Program-made: the position numbers and the translations under genes | Source: Streptomyces sp. RPA4-2 | GTDB lineage: Bacteria > Actinomycetota > Actinomycetes > Streptomycetales > Streptomycetaceae | Assembly: GCF_012273515.2 (NCBI RefSeq) | Contig: NZ_CP050975.2 | Coordinates: 1,054,001-1,118,000 of the forward strand | DNA: 64,000 bases | Direction of reading: 5' to 3' | Part shown: positions 15,767 through 24,141 of the stretch, in pieces | Position numbering within the stretch: the stretch's first letter is position 1 | Layout: every line of letters begins with the position of its first letter | Notes under the pieces: model-generated | What the model saw: only the letters and a program-made list of their open reading frames with translations | The model's database searches: none | Told to the model about the DNA's origin: nothing

Positions 15767-16818
15767 CGCGGATCCCCTTCGAGTACGGCGACCAGGTTCT
15801 GTTGCAGGCAGGGCCCCGAGGTGGCGTGGGCGAGCGCCCGGTCGGAGGTGCCCCGGTGGATGCGCGCGGCGGCCTCTCCGACGCGGACGAGCCCGGCGAC
15901 CATGACCGGGTTGGCCGCGAGCGCTCCGCCGGAGGGGTTGACGTCCACGTCGTCGGCGAGCCGCAGCGACTTGCGCAGGACGACCTCCTGCGAGGTGAAG
16001 GGGGCGTGCAGTTCCGCCGTGTCGACGGGCCGTTCGAAGGCCCCGGCGCGCTCGGCGGCGAGGCGGGTGGACGGTGAGTCCGTCAGGTCGCGCACGCCGA
16101 GACTGTGGGCCTCGATGCGGTGGTCGATGCCACGGATCCAGGCGGGCCGCTCGCACAGCTCGCGGGCCCGCTCGCCCGCCGCGAGGATCACCGCGGCGGC
16201 GCCGTCCCCGACCGGCGGGCAGTCTCCGGTCCGCAGCGGACGTACGACGTAGTCGCCCTGGTCCACCGAACCCCGGAGCTGTGCGTGGGGGTTGGCGGCC
16301 GCCGAGGTACGGCTGCGGGACGCGACAGCGGCGAGCGCGGGTTCGTCGGTGTCGCCCGCGTCGATGAGCGCCCGCGCCTGGAGTGCGGCGAGCGCGACCG
16401 AGTCGGGCCACAGCGGCGCGACGTAGTACGGGTCGAGCTGCCGGGTCAGGACGTCCCGTACGGAGCCGGGCGACGACTTCCCGTACGCGTACACGAGCGC
16501 GGTGTCGGCGTCACCGGTCAGGAGCTTCGTCCAGGCCTCGTACAGCGCCCACGCCCCGTCCATCTCGACGTGCGACTCGGAGATCGGCGGCCAGGCGCCC
16601 ACCCCGTCGAGCGCCATGGTGAACGAGAAGGCGCGGCCGGCGAGGTAGTCCGTCGAGCCGGAGCAGGTGAAGTCGATGTCGCTGGTCTTCAGGCCGGTCC
16701 GGTCCAGGACCTCGTGCAGGACCGGCATGAGCATCTCCACCTCGGAGAGTTCGTCGCTGGTGCGCCGGTGGTCGGTCTGCCCGAAGGCGACCACGGCGAC
16801 GTCCCTGGTGGGCCGCAT
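15763..16818 (-). CDS. Ltp-type thiolase (lipid-transfer protein, Ltp4-like)
   Basis: A 351-residue thiolase-fold protein (MRPTRDVAVVAFGQTDHRRT) with DIDFTCSGSTDYLAGRAF, a VGDGAAAVILA segment and NPSGGALAANPVMVAGLVR, all typical of the Ltp branch. Together with the next gene and the DUF35 protein it forms the usual heteromeric unit in which the OB-fold partner completes the active site. It is four-base-overlapped with the downstream thiolase and abuts the DUF35 stop, so all are one transcript. Equivalent gene order is known in M. tuberculosis (Rv3521-Rv3523). Substrate is inferred, not shown. Confidence 0.85.
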   Translation of the reverse strand: MRPTRDVAVVAFGQTDHRRTSDELSEVEMLMPVLHEVLDRTGLKTSDIDFTCSGSTDYLAGRAFSFTMALDGVGAWPPISESHVEMDGAWALYEAWTKLLTGDADTALVYAYGKSSPGSVRDVLTRQLDPYYVAPLWPDSVALAALQARALIDAGDTDEPALAAVASRSRTSAAANPHAQLRGSVDQGDYVVRPLRTGDCPPVGDGAAAVILAAGERARELCERPAWIRGIDHRIEAHSLGVRDLTDSPSTRLAAERAGAFERPVDTAELHAPFTSQEVVLRKSLRLADDVDVNPSGGALAANPVMVAGLVRVGEAAARIHRGTSDRALAHATSGPCLQQNLVAVLEGDPR

Positions 16819-17760
16819 CTACAACAGCTCCTTGTACGTCTCGTAGTCCGCGTCGGGTTCGCCGGCCGGCCGGTAGTGGTCCGGGTGACGGCTGTCCCGT
16901 GTCCACACCGGCTCCACCCGCAGCCCCATCCGTACCTGGTCGTAGGGGATGCCGCCGATCCGGCCGTGCAGCGCGAGGTCGGCGCCGTCGAGGGCGATGT
17001 GGGCGTAGACGTAGGGCACTTCGATGTCGAGGTTCCTGGCCTTGATGTTGACGATGCAGTACGTGGTGACCGTGCCGCGCGGTCCCACCTCGACCTGTTC
17101 CGCGGTGGCGACCCCGCAGGTGGGGCACGCGCCCCGGGGCGGGACGTACACCTTGCGGCACAGCGGGCAGCGCTCCCCCACGGTGCGCCGCTCGGAGAGG
17201 GCCTCGATGTAGGCGCTCTGGGCGCGGCCGGGTGAGTACACGTAGTCGAGGCGGGCGGGGGTGACGATGCCGGTCACCATGTCGGCGAACCGGCCGTCGT
17301 GAGCACCGGGTTCGTCCGGTTCGCCGTCGTAGGGTTCGAAACAGGCGATGTCCGTGACGGCCCCGGAGCGTTCGTGGGCCCAGCGCACGCGCACCCGCAT
17401 GCCGGTGCGCACGGTGTCGGGGCCGGGAGCGTCGAGGGCGTGCAGCAGGGCGGTGTCGGCACCGTCGAGTCTGACCAGGACCCAGGCGAAGGGCGTGTCG
17501 AGGGGCTGGCCCCGGCGCGGGGCGTGGTTCCAGGCCCAGGTGGTGACGGTGCCGGTGGGGGCGACCTCGACGAGGTCGCGGAGCTCGTCGGCGGTGACGG
17601 GGTCGTACTCGACGGGCGGGACGAGCGTCCTGCCGTCGGTGGTCCGTACGCCGAGGACCACCCGCTCGCGCAGACCGGTGAGGAACGCGCTCTGGACGGG
17701 GCCGAGCGAGCGGGTGAAGGGGAACTCGACGACGAGGGGGGCTTTGAGGACTTCGGGCAT
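16819..17760 (-). CDS. Two-domain DUF35 OB-fold/zinc-ribbon protein
   Basis: A 313-residue protein. The C-terminal part has a rubredoxin-like zinc ribbon CPLCRKVYVPPRGACPTCG followed by an OB fold (GTVTTYCIVNIKARNLDI). The N-terminal part repeats the OB-fold pattern (GTVTTWAWNHAPRRGQ) but has no four-cysteine ribbon. DUF35 proteins bind Ltp thiolases or MaoC-like hydratases in acyl-CoA and steroid side-chain metabolism, as in Rv3521 and the ChsH2/Ltp2 systems. Its TAG stop directly abuts the start of the next ltp gene, and it lies 50 bases after echA. A tandem protein of this size may serve both thiolases. Confidence 0.85.
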   Translation of the reverse strand: MPEVLKAPLVVEFPFTRSLGPVQSAFLTGLRERVVLGVRTTDGRTLVPPVEYDPVTADELRDLVEVAPTGTVTTWAWNHAPRRGQPLDTPFAWVLVRLDGADTALLHALDAPGPDTVRTGMRVRVRWAHERSGAVTDIACFEPYDGEPDEPGAHDGRFADMVTGIVTPARLDYVYSPGRAQSAYIEALSERRTVGERCPLCRKVYVPPRGACPTCGVATAEQVEVGPRGTVTTYCIVNIKARNLDIEVPYVYAHIALDGADLALHGRIGGIPYDQVRMGLRVEPVWTRDSRHPDHYRPAGEPDADYETYKELL

Positions 17761-17810
17761 CCCGGATGTCTCCTTCGGAGGTCAGGCGCGCCCGGGCGGG
17801 AGCTCGGGGG

Positions 17811-18611
17811 TCAGGCGCGCCGGTAGACGGGCGGGCGCTTCTCGGCGAAGGCCCGGGAACCCTCCTTGGCGTCGGCGGTGTCGAAGATCGGCCAACCGCG
17901 GGTGAGTTCGGCGGCGAGGCCCTCGGTCTCGGTCATCCCGGCGGTCTCGTACACGGACGCCTTGACGGCCTCGACGGCGAGCGGGCCGCAGGCGTTGACC
18001 CGCTCGGCGATCTCGAGGGCCTCGGCGAGCGCCGTTCCGTCCGGCACGACCCGGCCGACGAGACCGATGCGGGCGGCTTCCGCGGCCGGGTAGGAGCGCC
18101 CGGTCAGGAGCATCTCGAGGGCGTGCGTGCGCGGGATCTGGCGCGGCAGACGGACGGTGGAGCCGCCGATCGGGAACAGTCCGCGTCTGACCTCGAAGAG
18201 GCCGAAGAGCGCCGACTCGCCGGCGACCCGGATGTCGGTGCCCTGGAGGATCTCGGTACCGCCCGCGACGCAGGGTCCCTCGACGGCGGCGATCACCGGT
18301 TTGCGGGGGCGGTGGTGGCGCAGCATCGCCTTCCAGTGCAGATCCGGGTCGGCCTTCAGCCGGTCCCGGTACCGCTCGCCCTCCATGCCCTTTCCGGCCA
18401 GTGCCTTGAGGTCCATGCCGGCACAGAACGCGCCGCCCGCGCCGGTGAGCACGATCGAGCGGATCCCGTCGTCCGCGTCGGCCTCGGTCCAGCCGTCGTA
18501 CAGGCCGACCAGCATCGGCAGCGAAAGCGCGTTCTTGGCCTCGGGCCTGTTGAGCGTGAGCACCAGCGTGGCGCCTTCGCGCCGCACGGTGAGGTGTTCC
18601 GTCCCACCCAT
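17811..18611 (-). CDS. Enoyl-CoA hydratase/isomerase family protein (EchA19-like)
   Basis: A 266-residue crotonase. Landmarks are LVLTLNRPEAKNALS at the start, the oxyanion segment GGAFCAGMDLKAL, VIAAVEGPCVAGGTEI and the catalytic-region FGLFEVRRGLFPIGGST. It hydrates trans-2-enoyl-CoA in beta-oxidation. It is the first gene of the operon leading to the DUF35 and Ltp genes and diverges from an acyl-CoA synthetase. The divergent pair echA19/fadD19 is a hallmark of the mycobacterial cholesterol locus. The 177-base divergent promoter contains a near-KstR box and a perfect TCTGAC-N5-GTCAGA palindrome. Confidence 0.9.
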   Translation of the reverse strand: MGGTEHLTVRREGATLVLTLNRPEAKNALSLPMLVGLYDGWTEADADDGIRSIVLTGAGGAFCAGMDLKALAGKGMEGERYRDRLKADPDLHWKAMLRHHRPRKPVIAAVEGPCVAGGTEILQGTDIRVAGESALFGLFEVRRGLFPIGGSTVRLPRQIPRTHALEMLLTGRSYPAAEAARIGLVGRVVPDGTALAEALEIAERVNACGPLAVEAVKASVYETAGMTETEGLAAELTRGWPIFDTADAKEGSRAFAEKRPPVYRRA

Positions 18612-18634
18612 TGCCGTCCTCCCGTCGCAGGAAC

Positions 18635-18648
18635 GAGAACAGGTTGCA
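18635..18648. promoter_or_regulatory. Near-consensus KstR-like box
   Basis: GAGAACAGGTTGCA fits the KstR consensus TnnAACnnGTTnnA except for the first base. It lies 24 bases upstream of the echA start. Weak alone, but an exact match occurs at 34751. Confidence 0.35.
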
Positions 18649-18672
18649 GGAGGCGCGGAGTCAGTACAAGGG

Positions 18673-18692
18673 TTTTCTGACAGGCAGTCAGA
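18673..18692. promoter_or_regulatory. TetR-like operator in the divergent echA/CoA-ligase promoter
   Basis: TCTGAC-aggca-GTCAGA (18676-18692) is a perfect inverted repeat inside TTTTCTGA-N7-TCAG. The same pattern, with the same spacer length and flanking T-rich context, recurs at 28589-28607, suggesting one regulator for both operons. Confidence 0.6.
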
Positions 18693-18788
18693 TTTCTTCT
18701 GCGCGGGCCCTTCCCAGTTGTGGCGGGCTTTGCTCTGATGACCGTCGAGCCGAGGGGCGGCCCCGGACGTTCGGCGTCAGGAGGAGCG

Positions 18789-20462
18789 GTGGAGTACAAC
18801 CTTGCCGACCTGTTCGAGTCGGTCGTCGACGTGGTCCCCGACCGCGAGGCGCTGGTCTACCTCGACCATCCCGGCACGGGTGCGGAGCGCCGGCTGACGT
18901 ACGCGCAACTGGACTCGGCGGCGAACCGTATCGCCCACCACCTGATCGACAGCGGCATACGCCCCGGCGAACACCTGGGGCTGCACCTGTACAACGGGAT
19001 CGAGTACGTGCAGACGGTGCTGGCCTGCCTGAAGGCGCGGATCGTACCGGTCAACGTCAACTACCGTTATGTGGAAGAGGAGTTGGTCTACCTCTACCAG
19101 GACGCGGATCTGGTGGCCCTGGTCTTCGACGCGGAGTTCACCGACCGGGTGACGGCGGCACTCCCGCGAACCCGCGCTCTGCGCCACCTCCTGCGCGTGG
19201 GGGCCTCCGGCTCCGGGACGGCCGGCACGCCGGTCACCACCGCCTCCGCCTCCGCTCCCGCTCCCGATCCGGCTCCCGCTCCGGCCCTCGTGGACTTCGC
19301 GGACGCCGAGGCCGCCGGCTCTCCCGGGCGGGGTTTCCCGGCACGCTCGGCGGACGACCAGTTCATCATCTACACGGGCGGCACGACCGGTATGCCCAAA
19401 GGCGTCATGTGGCGGCAGGAGGACCTGTTCTTCGCGGGCCTCGGCGGCGGCGCCCCGACGGGTGAGGCGGTGGCGAAGCCGGAGGAGCTCGCCGAGCGGG
19501 TCGCGGCGGGCGGTGAGGGCATCACGTTCTTCCCCACTCCCCCGCTGATGCACGGCACCTCGACGCTGACGGCCTTCATCGGGTTCAACTTCGGGCAACG
19601 GGTGGTGATCCACCGCAAGTTCGTGCCCGAGGAGGTTCTTCGGACGATCGAACGGGAGCGGGTCACCAGCGTGTCGCTGGTCGGCGACGCGATGCTGCGA
19701 CCGCTGATCGACGCCCTGAAGGGGTCCATGAAGGGCACGGACTGCTCCTCCATGTTCAGCCTGTCGTCGTCCGGCGCCATCATGTCGGAAACGGTCCGCG
19801 CGCAGTTCCAGGCGCTGGTCCCGAACGTGATGCTGCTCAACAACTTCGGCTCGTCGGAGTCCGGGTTCAACGGCACCGCCACCGCCGACTCGGGCCCCGG
19901 CAGAGGCTTCCGGGTGCGCGTCAACTCCCGCACCCAGGTGGTGGATCCGGCGACCCACGAACCGGTCGCCGTCGGTGAACCCGGACGCATCGCACAGCGC
20001 GGCCACGTACCCCTCGGCTACTACAACGACCCCGCGAAGACCGCCGAGACCTTCTTCCAGAAGGACGGCGAGCGGTGGGTCCTGCTCGGCGACATGGCGA
20101 CCGTCGACGAGGAGGGCATCGTCATCGTCCTCGGCCGCGGCTCCCAGTGCATCAACACCGGTGGCGAGAAGGTCTACCCGGAGGAGGTCGAGCAGGCCCT
20201 CAAGTCCCATCCGGACGTGTACGACGCCCTGGTCGCCGGGGTGCCGGACGACAAGTGGGGCAACCACGTGGCGGCGGTCGTGCAACTGCGCGAGGGTGCG
20301 CGCCGGCCGTCCCTGGAGGACATCCAGGCCCACGTCCGGGACCACCTCGCCGGCTACAAGATCCCCCGCCAGCTGGTCATCACGGACACCATCCAGCGGT
20401 CGCCGAGCGGCAAGGCCGACTACCGCTGGGCACGCTCGGTGGCGGCGGAGGCCGGCGGCTGA
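18789..20462 (+). CDS. Acyl-CoA synthetase, FadD19-like
   Basis: A 557-residue adenylate-forming acyl-CoA ligase. The AMP-binding P-loop IYTGGTTGMPKGVMWR, the later NNFGSSESGFNG, YYNDPAKTAETFF, the hinge region GRGSQCINTGGEKVYPEEVE and the terminal SPSGKADYRWA with the catalytic Lys are all present. This match, including MWRQED after the P-loop, is the FadD19 type that activates C24-branched steroid side chains in actinobacteria. An Ala/Pro/Ser-rich insert (SASAPAPDPAPAPA, about residues 150-165) lies before the P-loop. GTG 18789 has AGGAGGAG just upstream and is preferred to 18720. It diverges from echA. Confidence 0.88.
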   Translation: MEYNLADLFESVVDVVPDREALVYLDHPGTGAERRLTYAQLDSAANRIAHHLIDSGIRPGEHLGLHLYNGIEYVQTVLACLKARIVPVNVNYRYVEEELVYLYQDADLVALVFDAEFTDRVTAALPRTRALRHLLRVGASGSGTAGTPVTTASASAPAPDPAPAPALVDFADAEAAGSPGRGFPARSADDQFIIYTGGTTGMPKGVMWRQEDLFFAGLGGGAPTGEAVAKPEELAERVAAGGEGITFFPTPPLMHGTSTLTAFIGFNFGQRVVIHRKFVPEEVLRTIERERVTSVSLVGDAMLRPLIDALKGSMKGTDCSSMFSLSSSGAIMSETVRAQFQALVPNVMLLNNFGSSESGFNGTATADSGPGRGFRVRVNSRTQVVDPATHEPVAVGEPGRIAQRGHVPLGYYNDPAKTAETFFQKDGERWVLLGDMATVDEEGIVIVLGRGSQCINTGGEKVYPEEVEQALKSHPDVYDALVAGVPDDKWGNHVAAVVQLREGARRPSLEDIQAHVRDHLAGYKIPRQLVITDTIQRSPSGKADYRWARSVAAEAGG

Positions 20463-20580
20463 GCCCCGCGCCGCCCTCCCGTCCCGCGCATCGCGGACAT
20501 CGCGCACGGGATCGCGAAGAAACTGGACGCCGACCCCTTGCACGAGACGGACCGGCCTGAATTACTGATCCCGAACAGCA

Positions 20581-20598
20581 CGACCGAATGATCGGTCG
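20581..20598. promoter_or_regulatory. Palindromic operator ahead of the phenylacetate-CoA-ligase-like gene
   Basis: CGACCGAATGATCGGTCG has perfect 7-bp arms with a 4-base spacer, centred about 45 bases before the start codon. Size and spacing fit a TetR-family site such as those of PaaR-type regulators, but no adjacent TetR gene is present. Confidence 0.5.
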
Positions 20599-20633
20599 CC
20601 CGGATTGGTACGGTTGGTGAGGGAGGAGTCCCC

Positions 20634-21938
20634 ATGGTGGATTCCACGGTGTCGAAGGACCTGCTGGACGCGGGCGAGCGGCTGGACGCCGACGCGCTGC
20701 GGGCGTTGCAGGAGGAGCGGCTGCGGGCGTCGTTGCGGCACGCGTACGAGAACGTGCCCTTCTACCGGGAGTCCTTCGACAAGGCGGGCGTACGGCCGGA
20801 CGACTGCCGCACCCTCTCCGACCTGGCGCGTTTCCCGTTCACGACCAAGGCGGACCTGCGCGAGAACTATCCGTACGGGATGTTCGCCGTGCCCCAGGAG
20901 CGAATCCGCCGCCTCCACGCGTCGAGCGGGACCACCGGGCGCCCCACGGTCGTCGGCTACACGGACAACGACCTCTCCATGTGGTCCGACATGGTGGCCC
21001 GTTCGATCCGGGCGGCGGGCGGCCGTCCGGGCGACAAGGTGCATGTGGCGTACGGCTACGGGCTGTTCACCGGGGGTCTCGGCGCTCACTACGGCGCCGA
21101 ACGGCTCGGTTGTACGGTGATCCCCGCGTCCGGCGGCATGACATCACGTCAGGTGCAGCTCATCCAGGACCTGCGCCCCCAGGTCATCATGGTGACCCCC
21201 TCGTACATGCTCACGCTGCTCGACGAGTTCGAGCGGCAGGGTGTCGACCCGCGCGGCACCTCGCTGCGGGTGGGTGTCTTCGGCGCGGAGCCGTGGACGG
21301 AGGAGATGCGGCGCGAGATCGAGGAGCGGTTCGCCATCGACGCCGTGGACATCTACGGCCTGTCGGAGGTGATCGGCCCGGGTGTCGCCCAGGAGTGCGT
21401 GGAGACCAAGGACGGGCTGCACATCTGGGAGGACCACTTCTATCCGGAGGTCGTCGACCCCATCACCGGCGAGGTGCTGCCGGACGGCGCCGAGGGCGAG
21501 CTGGTGTTCACCTCGCTCACCAAGGAGGCCATGCCCGTGATCCGTTACCGGACGCGGGACCTGACCCGGCTGCTGCCGGGCACCGCCCGTGTCTTCCGCC
21601 GGATGGAGAAGATCACCGGCCGCAGCGACGACATGGTGATCCTGCGGGGGGTCAATCTCTTCCCGACACAGATCGAGGAGATCGTGCTGCGCACGCCGGG
21701 CGTCGCGCCGCACTTCCAGCTCCGGCTGACCCGCGAGGGCCGTCTCGACGCTCTCACCGTGCGGGCCGAGGCGCGGCCCGGCGCCACACCCGAGATCCGC
21801 GAAGCGGCCGCGCACTCCATCACGGCCGCCGTGAAGGACGGGATCGGTGTGTCGGTCACCGTCGAGGTCGTCGAGCCGGAGTCGCTGGAGCGGTCCGTGG
21901 GGAAGATCAGGCGGATCGTCGACCTGCGGGAGCGCTGA
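20634..21938 (+). CDS. Phenylacetate-CoA ligase family protein
   Basis: A 434-residue adenylate-forming enzyme of the PaaK group. Characteristic segments are LRASLRHAYENVPFYRESFD near the start, the P-loop RLHASSGTTGRPTVVGYT, DIYGLSEVIGPGVAQECVE in the middle, and ITGRSDDMVILRGVNLFPTQ with a C-terminal ACT-like subdomain. PaaK makes phenylacetyl-CoA from phenylacetate, CoA and ATP. No paaABCDE ring-oxygenase genes are nearby, so a different aryl or alkyl acid is possible; gene context suggests steroid or fatty-acid metabolism. ATG 20634 follows GGGAGGAG, a perfect palindrome lies upstream, and a hairpin follows the stop. Confidence 0.85.
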   Translation: MVDSTVSKDLLDAGERLDADALRALQEERLRASLRHAYENVPFYRESFDKAGVRPDDCRTLSDLARFPFTTKADLRENYPYGMFAVPQERIRRLHASSGTTGRPTVVGYTDNDLSMWSDMVARSIRAAGGRPGDKVHVAYGYGLFTGGLGAHYGAERLGCTVIPASGGMTSRQVQLIQDLRPQVIMVTPSYMLTLLDEFERQGVDPRGTSLRVGVFGAEPWTEEMRREIEERFAIDAVDIYGLSEVIGPGVAQECVETKDGLHIWEDHFYPEVVDPITGEVLPDGAEGELVFTSLTKEAMPVIRYRTRDLTRLLPGTARVFRRMEKITGRSDDMVILRGVNLFPTQIEEIVLRTPGVAPHFQLRLTREGRLDALTVRAEARPGATPEIREAAAHSITAAVKDGIGVSVTVEVVEPESLERSVGKIRRIVDLRER

Positions 21939-21940
21939 AT

Positions 21941-21971
21941 CCTGTCCGCCGCCGCGCGGACGGCGGACAGG
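21941..21971 (+). terminator. Terminator after the phenylacetate-CoA-ligase-like gene
   Basis: CCTGTCCGCCG (21941-21951) and CGGCGGACAGG (21961-21971) form an 11-bp stem with a 9-base loop, two bases after the stop codon. Confidence 0.7.
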
Positions 21972-21993
21972 CGGACAGGCGGACAGGCGGACG
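21962..21993. repeat. Octanucleotide tandem repeat GGCGGACA
   Basis: Three exact GGCGGACA units and one GGCGGACG. The first unit forms part of the terminator's right arm, so the array offers several alternative right arms for the same hairpin. Confidence 0.85.
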
Positions 21994-22022
21994 GTGCCAG
22001 GGAGTACGGCGTACGGCGCGGC

Positions 22023-23525
22023 CTACGAGTCCGCCGCGAACCGGTCCCTCAGCTCGCGCTTGAGGATCTTCCCGCTCGCGTTGCGCGGCAGCTCGTCCAC
22101 GAACAGGACCCGCTTGGGCGCCTTGAAGTGGGCGAGCTTCTCGCGTGCGTGCGCGACGAGTTCGTCCCCGCTGATCTCACCGCGCGCGACGACGACCGCC
22201 GTGACCGCCTCGATCCACCGTTCGTCGGGCAGGCCGATCACCGCCACCTCCGCGACCGCCTCGTGGGTGTAGAGCGCGTCCTCCACCTGCCGCGAAGCGA
22301 CCAGCACACCACCGGAGTTGATGACGTCCTTCACCCGGTCCACGACGGTGAAGAACCCGTCCCCGTCCTGGACCGCGAGGTCACCGGAGTGGAACCAGCC
22401 GTCGCGGAAGGCCTCGGCCGTCTCCTCCGGCCTGTCCCAGTAGCCCTCGCACAACTGCGGTGAGCGGTAGACGATCTCGCCCCGCTCCCCGTCGGCCACG
22501 TCCTTGCCGGACTCGTCGACGACCCGCGCCTCCACGAACAGCACCGGCCGTCCGCAGGAGTCCATCCGGCCCTTGTGCTCGTGGGGGCCGAGGACCATGG
22601 CCAGGGGGCCGATCTCGCTCTGGCCGAAGCAGTTGTAGAACGCCAGCTTCGGCAGCCGTTCCCGCAGCCGCTCCAGGACGGGAACCGGCATGATCGACGC
22701 CCCGTAGTACGCCTTGCGCAGCCCGCTCAGGTCGCGGGTCGCGAAGTCGGGCCGGTTGGACAGGCCGATCCACACGGTGGGCGGGGCGAACAGGCTGTCC
22801 GCGCGGCCGGCCTCGACCAGGTCGAGGATCTCGCCGGCGTCCGGCGCGTCGAGGATCACGTTCACGGCGCCGACGGCGAGATACGGCAACAGGAACACAT
22901 GCATCTGCGCCGAGTGGTAGAGCGGCAGCGCGTGCACGGGCAGGTCGCCGGCCTGCAGGTCGAGGGCGGTGATCGCGCTCAGGTACTCGTGCACCAGCGC
23001 GCGGTGCGTCATCATCGCGCCCTTGGGCAGCGCGGTGGTGCCCGACGTGTACAGCAGCTGCGTCAGATCCTCACCGCGCGGCTCCGGACCGTCGTACGGC
23101 GGGGTCTCGGCCAGCCGCGCGAGCAGCGAGTCGCCGGCGTCGCGCAGGGGCAGGACGGGTGTCCCCTCGGGCAGGTTTCCGGCCAAGTCCGGATCGGCCA
23201 GGACGAGTCCGCAGCCGGCCTGGCCGACGATGTACGCCAGGTCGTCGCCGGCCAGGTTCTGGTTGACCGGCACGTGTACCAGTCCGGCCCGGGCGCAGGC
23301 GAGGAAGCCGATCAGGTACGCGTCCGAGTTGTGGCCGTAGGCGCCGACGCGATCGCCGGGTGCGAGTCCCGCGGACCGCAGGGCCTGGGCCGCACGGGAG
23401 ACGGCCTCGTCGAGTTCGGCGTAGGTCCACGAGCGGTCGCGGTAGTGGACCGCGACGCGCTCCGGGGTCCGCCGGGCGCTGCGTCGCAGTACCCCGTCGA
23501 CCGTGACGCTTCGTCCCGCCGTCAT
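22023..23525 (-). CDS. Acyl-CoA synthetase (class I adenylate-forming, FadD type)
   Basis: A 500-residue ligase: P-loop LLYTSGTTALPKGAMMTH, FYNCFGQSEIGPLAMVLG, the motif GWFHSGDLAVQDGDGFFTVV, and the C-terminal LPRNASGKILKRELRDRF carrying the catalytic Lys. It activates a carboxylic acid as acyl-AMP and then acyl-CoA; chain type is not evident. ATG 23525 has an AAGGAGC-like site; in-frame codons further upstream are discarded. It converges on the preceding phenylacetate-CoA-ligase-like gene. Three GTCAA(A/G)CG elements lie upstream as a candidate operator. It stands as a single-gene unit. Confidence 0.87.
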   Translation of the reverse strand: MTAGRSVTVDGVLRRSARRTPERVAVHYRDRSWTYAELDEAVSRAAQALRSAGLAPGDRVGAYGHNSDAYLIGFLACARAGLVHVPVNQNLAGDDLAYIVGQAGCGLVLADPDLAGNLPEGTPVLPLRDAGDSLLARLAETPPYDGPEPRGEDLTQLLYTSGTTALPKGAMMTHRALVHEYLSAITALDLQAGDLPVHALPLYHSAQMHVFLLPYLAVGAVNVILDAPDAGEILDLVEAGRADSLFAPPTVWIGLSNRPDFATRDLSGLRKAYYGASIMPVPVLERLRERLPKLAFYNCFGQSEIGPLAMVLGPHEHKGRMDSCGRPVLFVEARVVDESGKDVADGERGEIVYRSPQLCEGYWDRPEETAEAFRDGWFHSGDLAVQDGDGFFTVVDRVKDVINSGGVLVASRQVEDALYTHEAVAEVAVIGLPDERWIEAVTAVVVARGEISGDELVAHAREKLAHFKAPKRVLFVDELPRNASGKILKRELRDRFAADS

Positions 23526-23581
23526 GACCTGCTCCTTCGTCCGTCCGCCCTGGCGTGATCCTCGTTCCGGTCCCCGAGCGC

Positions 23582-23656
23582 GGTCAAGCGTCCGGCGCGT
23601 TTGACGCGAAGACGCTCCACCGTTGCGTGGGACGCGGTGACACCCGGTCAAACGTC
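23582..23656. promoter_or_regulatory. Repeated GGTCAA(A/G)CGTC elements upstream of a CoA ligase
   Basis: GGTCAAGCGTC occurs at 23582-23592 and GGTCAAACGTC at 23646-23656, with an inverted copy (GCGTTTGACG) near 23597-23606. Together the first and the inverted copies form a GTCAA-N13-TTGAC repeat. The arrangement suggests a regulator site. Confidence 0.4.
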
Positions 23657-23688
23657 TGTGGCCGTTGTTACGCTCAACCGCCCCTTCC

Positions 23689-24114
23689 CTCGGGTTCGCC
23701 ACCGCCCTCGCCGACACGGTGACCGAGCTGCGTACGGCGGGCATCCCGCTCGACTCCCCGCTCGGCGCGCACCAGTTCGTCGTGCGGGACGGCCGGCGCA
23801 TCCCGGTGCCGGGCGGCACGGAGGCGCTGGGAGTGTGGGACAAGGTCGAGCCGGTGTGGGATCCCGTGGCCGGCGGCTACACCGAGGTCACCACCGGGTC
23901 CTCGTACATCCAGGCGGTCGGCTGGGACGGGGGCCGCTGCCCGGTCGCCCGTACGCTCCTGACGTACTCCCAGTCGTCCGACCCGACCTCGCCGCACTAC
24001 AGCGACCAGACGCGGCTGTTCTCCGGCGAGCGGTGGGTCACCTCCCGGTTCTGCGAGAGGGACATCCTGTCCTCGCCGGGTCTGCGGGTGATCCGCGTGG
24101 GCGGGCGCCGCTGA
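23689..24114 (+). pseudogene. C-terminal remnant of a penicillin-acylase family gene
   Basis: About 141 codons match, from memory, the extreme C-terminus of penicillin / acyl-homoserine-lactone acylases: a stretch with LRTAGIPLDSPLGAHQFVVR, then ARTLLTYSQSSDPTSPHYSD and the final GERWVTSRFCERDI. The full proteins are about 700-850 residues and need an N-terminal nucleophile Ser after an autoproteolytic cleavage site; none of that is present. The first frame codon usable as a start is ATG 23665, without a ribosome binding site. It is therefore interpreted as a decayed fragment between two unrelated genes rather than a functional small gene. Confidence 0.7.
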
Positions 24115-24141
24115 CAGCTGTCCTGCCTCATCGACGTGCCC

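Noticed and set aside
14600..16411. A 603-codon version of the Ltp3-like gene extending upstream
   Set aside because: The first 215 codons are out of register with the upstream Ltp4-like gene and low complexity; the four-base ATGA overlap at 15766 gives the natural start.
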